Source: DTKD01 sp050948905 (GTDB lineage: Bacteria > Armatimonadota > UBA5829). Taken from it: 64,000 nt of DNA. How positions within the stretch are numbered: position 1 is the stretch's first letter; each line of letters starts with the position of its first letter. The notes beneath the pieces were generated by a model. It was not told the origin of the DNA and did not search any database. It saw only the letters and a list, made by a program, of their open reading frames with translations. The translations under genes and the position numbers were made by a program. This document shows positions 60,426-64,000 of the stretch, in pieces. The stretch is taken from positions 2,852,001 through 2,916,000 of the forward strand of contig JBMNES010000001.1 in the NCBI GenBank assembly GCA_050948905.1, in the 5' to 3' direction.

Positions 60426-61199
60426 CTACTTCTTGCGAAGTCTGCGGAAACCGAGCGCCCAGCCGATGCCGGAAGCAAAAACTATGAAGCTGGCCGGTTC
60501 GGGGATGGACTCGCCAAACATGTTGCCAACGTATCTGTTGACCGGATTGCCATCGGCGTCGAAGAAATACGACGTGAAGTACATGGTCAAACCGTCAAGG
60601 CTGTTGGGAGCAGTGTTGGCTCCATAAAGATAGTTGTTGGGATTACCCCACCACATGTCGTCGGTGTCGAATTTTATCGTCGCCGTAAAGACTGCGTTAG
60701 CCAGATTGGCATCCGTCAAGCCGAGTCCTCCGGTCTCGTTGTACCATACCGGATACAAGTTCGTATAAGAGCCCGATTTTGGAGCAGAATCGGTGACCAA
60801 TGTAAATGCCCATCCTGTGGGTCCCGTGCCCGATACCCATTCGTAAGGCTTGTAATCCTCGCCCCATTGCCCCGCATATCCGTTGCTTCCACTCAACGAA
60901 AATTGTCCGAGCACCAGTCCGTTAGCCACTGCTGCGTTCCAGGTGTTGTTAAACTGTGTGAGATAGTTGCCACCGAGGAAGGTAGCGCCGACCGCTGTTC
61001 CGACAGCGGGGCCAATCTGCCTCATGCCTTCGTAGACCTTCATTGATCCATCGGCACTGTACCGAGCAGTAGCATTGAATACGTTATTGATAAGGTCTGC
61101 GCCCGTGAACGCGTAAGTGCGCTCTACGATTGCAGCTTGAGCGGAGATGGCGAAGCACATAAACAGAAGTGCCGTCATCAAAAGACACAACTTCTTCAT
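60426..61199 (-). CDS. PEP-CTERM sorting-domain exported protein, second
   Basis: 257 aa; the ATG at 61199 has GGAGGA upstream, rejecting the longer frame. A signal peptide (1-22, cleaved after SAQA) precedes a beta-rich ectodomain rich in Tyr, Asn and Gly. At the C-terminus IPEPAS is followed by a membrane helix and RRLRKK. As with the first PEP-CTERM protein it should be processed by an exosortase and reach the surface. The ectodomain family is unknown to me. It has its own promoter, upstream palindromes and terminator. Confidence 0.85.
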   Translation of the reverse strand: MKKLCLLMTALLFMCFAISAQAAIVERTYAFTGADLINNVFNATARYSADGSMKVYEGMRQIGPAVGTAVGATFLGGNYLTQFNNTWNAAVANGLVLGQFSLSGSNGYAGQWGEDYKPYEWVSGTGPTGWAFTLVTDSAPKSGSYTNLYPVWYNETGGLGLTDANLANAVFTATIKFDTDDMWWGNPNNYLYGANTAPNSLDGLTMYFTSYFFDADGNPVNRYVGNMFGESIPEPASFIVFASGIGWALGFRRLRKK

Positions 61200-61297
61200 A
61201 TCCAATTCCTCCAGTAGTGTGGTGTAAACGCGAAGCCATTTAGATATGGCTTTCATTATAGTGAGGCTGCCTGCACAAAATGCTAGCAGCCACTCGT

Positions 61298-61326
61298 AGA
61301 ATATCATGTAGTAATACAGTAGTCAA
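61298..61326 (-). promoter_or_regulatory. Promoter of the second PEP-CTERM gene
   Basis: Minus strand: -35 TTGACT (61321-61326), 17-bp spacer, -10 TATTCT (61298-61303). The leader is about 90 nt. Confidence 0.75.
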
Positions 61327-61342
61327 TATCTTGTCAGATAAT

Positions 61343-61364
61343 CTGGTAATTATACCAGTATAAT
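61343..61364. promoter_or_regulatory. Overlapping palindromes, operator candidate
   Basis: CTGGTA/TACCAG (61343-61358) overlaps the perfect ATTATAC/GTATAAT (61349-61364), centred about 30 bases upstream of the -35 box. The place suits an activator. From 61365 to 61587 I see no gene or clear structure. Confidence 0.5.
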
Positions 61365-61587
61365 GACATATTAAGCATTGGAAAAACTTCGACGCACGTC
61401 ACGGTCACGTCCTCAATATTTAATTACAGACATCATTATTGACTTTGGTATTATATTATTTTTGCAGCTCGTAATTCGCAGCTCTTCAAACCACGGTTAA
61501 CGTTGCACGCAGAGGCTGAATTGAGGCGGCAAGGCAAAACGACGCGCAATTCTGTGACCGCAGCCGACAAGGGGTTATTGGTGACGC

Positions 61588-62889
61588 TTAAAACTGTGTC
61601 GCGCTGGAGAATTTGAATTTGCCGAGCTTCAGGGCCGGCGCTAAAACGCCCTCTTCAAGCTTGAGGTCGCGACCAACCATTTGGGTGTCAGCAAGAGCTT
61701 CGGTAATACTCTGGGTAAAGCGCATGTTGTTGACCGGTCTGATTATTTTGCCGTCTTCTATTAAAAACGTGCCGTCTCGAGTCATACCGGTAAAACTAGC
61801 GCTCATTTGGTGGGCAATGTTTGTGTAATGGAATCGAGTCACAAGGATTCCGCGTTTTGTGGAGGAAATCATATCCTCGACGCTGGCATCCCCGGGCTGC
61901 ATTATGAGATTGCTCGCCGCGCCCCGTGGTGCATGGCCTGTCGATTGCTTACCCTCTCGGTGGGCTGTGTAGGAATCATAAAGAACAGCATTTGCCACAC
62001 CGTTCTTGATAAGATCAACCGGCTGTTTTGCTATGCCCTCAGAGTCGAAGGCATCTACTATCGTTCGCGGGTCCAATCCGTCATCCCAAAGGCTGATGCA
62101 ATCGCTGACAACCTTTTGACCGAGCTTGCCACAAACCCAACTGCGACCTTCTTGATACTCAAAAGCACCAAAGCCCATCCACACGAGCATATTGATCATA
62201 TCGGAAACTGCATACGGCATTAAAATGCACTCGTATTCGCCAGGCTCAATGCCTATGGGATTCGCGCTGTCGTGAGCGAGCTTCGCGGCCTGGGAGCCAA
62301 TTTGGCGGCCGTCGATATCTGCTACATCACCCGAAGTAGCCGCTGCGTAACCAAAGCCTCCGTCCGGCCCTGTTATCACAGTCAGCAGGTTGGCATAGGT
62401 CCCAGTGGCTGCTGAATCGACACCAAGTGTGTTTTTGATAAAGTGCTGGCCGGATTGAACGGTAAAAGAACCGGCCGCGCTGCCCGCGATCTTATCGGAC
62501 TCGCTAACCAGCGCCCGGATTTGATTCGCTCGTTGTTCAGGGGTGCTGTCGGCGGTGGATTGAAAAAACCCACCCGCATCTTTTATAGGATTAATCGGTT
62601 TAGGCAGGGATACGAAGTCCTTGTTCGGGTCCTGCAGGCGAGCCATCTCGACGACTCTATCGACGAGTTCAACTACCCCGGATTCATCTAACCGGTTCGT
62701 GCTTCCCGATGCCACCTTCTTGCCGAAAACAGCTCTTATGCGCAGTGATTGGCTCTCAAAGACCATATTCTGGTGAATAGTGGAGTTCGCAAAACGTGTC
62801 AGCGCCGATTTTCCAATGTAGATTGCAGCCTCGGTCTGGTCGGCTGATGAGCGCTGCAGTGCGACGTCGAGTAGTTTTTCGGGTGTCAT
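61588..62889 (-). CDS. pmbA: TldE/PmbA-family protein
   Basis: 433 aa from the ATG at 62889, with GGGAG upstream. It matches PmbA/TldE: an N-terminal domain with SLRIRAVFGKKVASGSTN, and a C-terminal half with GSAAGSFTVQ..., IIRPVNNMRF and the closing LEEGVLAP region. It lacks the HExxxH metal site, as expected for the TldE partner. With TldD it forms a heterodimeric protease known for microcin maturation and CcdA turnover. The start overlaps the tldD stop by four bases (ATGA), indicating an operon. Confidence 0.9.
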   Translation of the reverse strand: MTPEKLLDVALQRSSADQTEAAIYIGKSALTRFANSTIHQNMVFESQSLRIRAVFGKKVASGSTNRLDESGVVELVDRVVEMARLQDPNKDFVSLPKPINPIKDAGGFFQSTADSTPEQRANQIRALVSESDKIAGSAAGSFTVQSGQHFIKNTLGVDSAATGTYANLLTVITGPDGGFGYAAATSGDVADIDGRQIGSQAAKLAHDSANPIGIEPGEYECILMPYAVSDMINMLVWMGFGAFEYQEGRSWVCGKLGQKVVSDCISLWDDGLDPRTIVDAFDSEGIAKQPVDLIKNGVANAVLYDSYTAHREGKQSTGHAPRGAASNLIMQPGDASVEDMISSTKRGILVTRFHYTNIAHQMSASFTGMTRDGTFLIEDGKIIRPVNNMRFTQSITEALADTQMVGRDLKLEEGVLAPALKLGKFKFSSATQF

Positions 62890-64000
62890 TTTGCTCCCTC
62901 CGTTCTGACTTCGCGGAACCTGGCGGGCGCAACGCCGTGGCCGACATGCGCAGTCTGACCCGGCTCGCCCTTGCCGCAATTCGGCGTACCCCAGATTTTC
63001 CATTCGTCTTCGTTACAAATAGCATCGCAGTTTCCCCAGAAATCCGGAGTCATACCGGAATAAATCGGGTTGCGCAACACCCTGCCGATGGAGCCGTCCT
63101 TTATCTCCCAGGCTATCTCTGTGCCGAACTGGAAATTCAGACGCTTGTCGTCGATGCTCCAGCTTGCGACGTTAGCAGCGTAGATTCCGTCCGAGGTGTC
63201 GGCTATTAGCTCATCGAAAGTCCAATCACCTGACAACAGATTGATATTGGTCATACGAATCAAGGGGATTCTGTTCCAGCCGTCAGCTCGCATAGTTCCG
63301 CCGCTGGACCAACCCATCTCCCCAGCCGTCTCGCGTGAGGAAAGATAGCCGGAGAAGACCCCATTTTTGACTATATCGATTCGCCTGGCAGGCACCCCCT
63401 CGTCATCGAAATCGAAGCTGCCCAACCCGCCGGAAAGAGTGGCGTCTGCAGTGATGTTGACTATATCCGAGCCATATTGAAACGTGCCGAGCTTATCGAG
63501 TGTCAGAAAACTGGTGCCCGCGAATGATGACTCCATTCCGAAAACCCTGTCGAGTTCGATGGGGTGACCGCAGGACTCATGCACCTGCAACGCGAGCATA
63601 CTGCCTTCGAGAATCAAGGTGTTGTTACCTGATGGGCAAACTGGAGCACTCAGCAGAGCTATAGCTTCTTGAGCAGCCTGTTCAGCGTAGTCTATAAGTC
63701 GAAGCGATTCCACAAACTCGTAACCGGCTGTGGCGTAGTCGCCGGTGGGAATAGATCGACGTTGGACCTCGTTGCCCTCAATGGCAGTCGCTGCCGCCTC
63801 TGCGCCGCTTTCTATTTTCTTCTGTTCGATGTAAGCGCCCTCAGTCGAGGCAAAGACCTGATCGAACTTCCAAAACCGCATTCGGCAATCGGTGAGTTTG
63901 ATTCTCTCGTCACATCGCAAAGCGCTGTCGATCTCTTTCAGAGCACCGATCTTTTCATCCAGCGGCACGTCGAATGGGTCCGTTTCCCAGGAAGAGCTGA
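62886..64000 (-). CDS. tldD: TldD metalloprotease (5' end beyond the window)
   Basis: The frame stays open to base 64000 and reads WETDPFDVPLDEK at the edge, a usual internal TldD sequence, so the start is outside. The zinc motif HExxxH is present in VHESCGHP, and the conserved glycine-rich SRETAGEMGWSSGG and late GTPNCGKGEP segments are seen. It supplies the catalytic site of the TldD/TldE protease, which degrades unfolded peptides within its internal cavity. Upstream partner in operon with pmbA. Confidence 0.93.
   Translation of the reverse strand, partial: SSSWETDPFDVPLDEKIGALKEIDSALRCDERIKLTDCRMRFWKFDQVFASTEGAYIEQKKIESGAEAAATAIEGNEVQRRSIPTGDYATAGYEFVESLRLIDYAEQAAQEAIALLSAPVCPSGNNTLILEGSMLALQVHESCGHPIELDRVFGMESSFAGTSFLTLDKLGTFQYGSDIVNITADATLSGGLGSFDFDDEGVPARRIDIVKNGVFSGYLSSRETAGEMGWSSGGTMRADGWNRIPLIRMTNINLLSGDWTFDELIADTSDGIYAANVASWSIDDKRLNFQFGTEIAWEIKDGSIGRVLRNPIYSGMTPDFWGNCDAICNEDEWKIWGTPNCGKGEPGQTAHVGHGVAPARFREVRTEGAK

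Overview
The window is one stretch of a bacterial chromosome carrying mostly housekeeping and cell-surface genes, with no phage, transposase or CRISPR array. The lineage cannot be fixed because the 16S rRNA gene is absent. Two PEP-CTERM exported proteins, a thermosome-like chaperonin beside grpE, a bacterial OGG1-type glycosylase, a YjbH-like beta-barrel protein and a GerMN/amidase surface protein suggest a diderm of a less-studied phylum; Armatimonadota is my best guess, at low confidence. Shine-Dalgarno sites and sigma70-like promoters are clear throughout.

Layout. 1-5900: a membrane-anchored M14 carboxypeptidase (cut by the window edge), a very large cell-wall amidase, a small ACT-like protein and a PEP-CTERM protein. 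6200-11500: transketolase, then a CarB-like protein whose ATP-grasp active sites are eroded. 11600-17300: RNase P RNA, 5S, 23S with an ORF-bearing intervening sequence, tRNA-Ala, a methyltransferase gene and tRNA-Ile, all on the minus strand and with no 16S. 17300-21000: a divergent YchF, an M48 protease, a repeat cassette, a possible small RNA or leader, and a Cys-Pro-rich exported protein. 21000-27100: the proteostasis run tRNA-Lys/Leu/Gly, tig, clpP, clpX, lon. 27200-34500: sugar-related enzymes, a YjbH-like protein, an adaptor/permease/ATPase exporter and tRNA-Gln. 34500-42700: a large MEDS-GAF-PocR-PAS-PP2C sensor phosphatase, a second M48 protease and small membrane proteins. 42900-45100: group II/III chaperonin plus grpE. 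45100-54200: OGG1, paired four-helix transporters, aconitase, an orphan 2-oxoacid dehydrogenase E2, two Gfo/Idh/MocA oxidoreductases and an EF-Tu domain-2-like protein. 54200-64000: a second repeat cassette, a HAD phosphatase with two glycosyltransferases, xerC-hslV-hslU, a second PEP-CTERM protein and the pmbA-tldD pair.

Themes. Protein quality control is heavily represented: trigger factor, ClpXP, Lon, HslUV, a thermosome-like chaperonin, GrpE, two M48 proteases and TldD/PmbA. The rRNA region looks like a broken ancestral 16S-Ile-Ala-23S-5S operon: Ile and Ala keep their order but are separated by a protein gene, 16S is missing, and 23S-5S has its own promoter and its own 27-bp processing stem. 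Dispersed hairpin and 'CTCGAAATGACG' repeats form a shared cassette at two intergenic sites and partly at a third.

Most unusual items: the CarB-like pseudoenzyme candidate, the rearranged rRNA locus, the 23S intervening sequence in domain IV, the chaperonin-grpE pair, and the Cys-Pro-bracketed exported protein. All functional statements come from reading motifs by eye; no database search was run.
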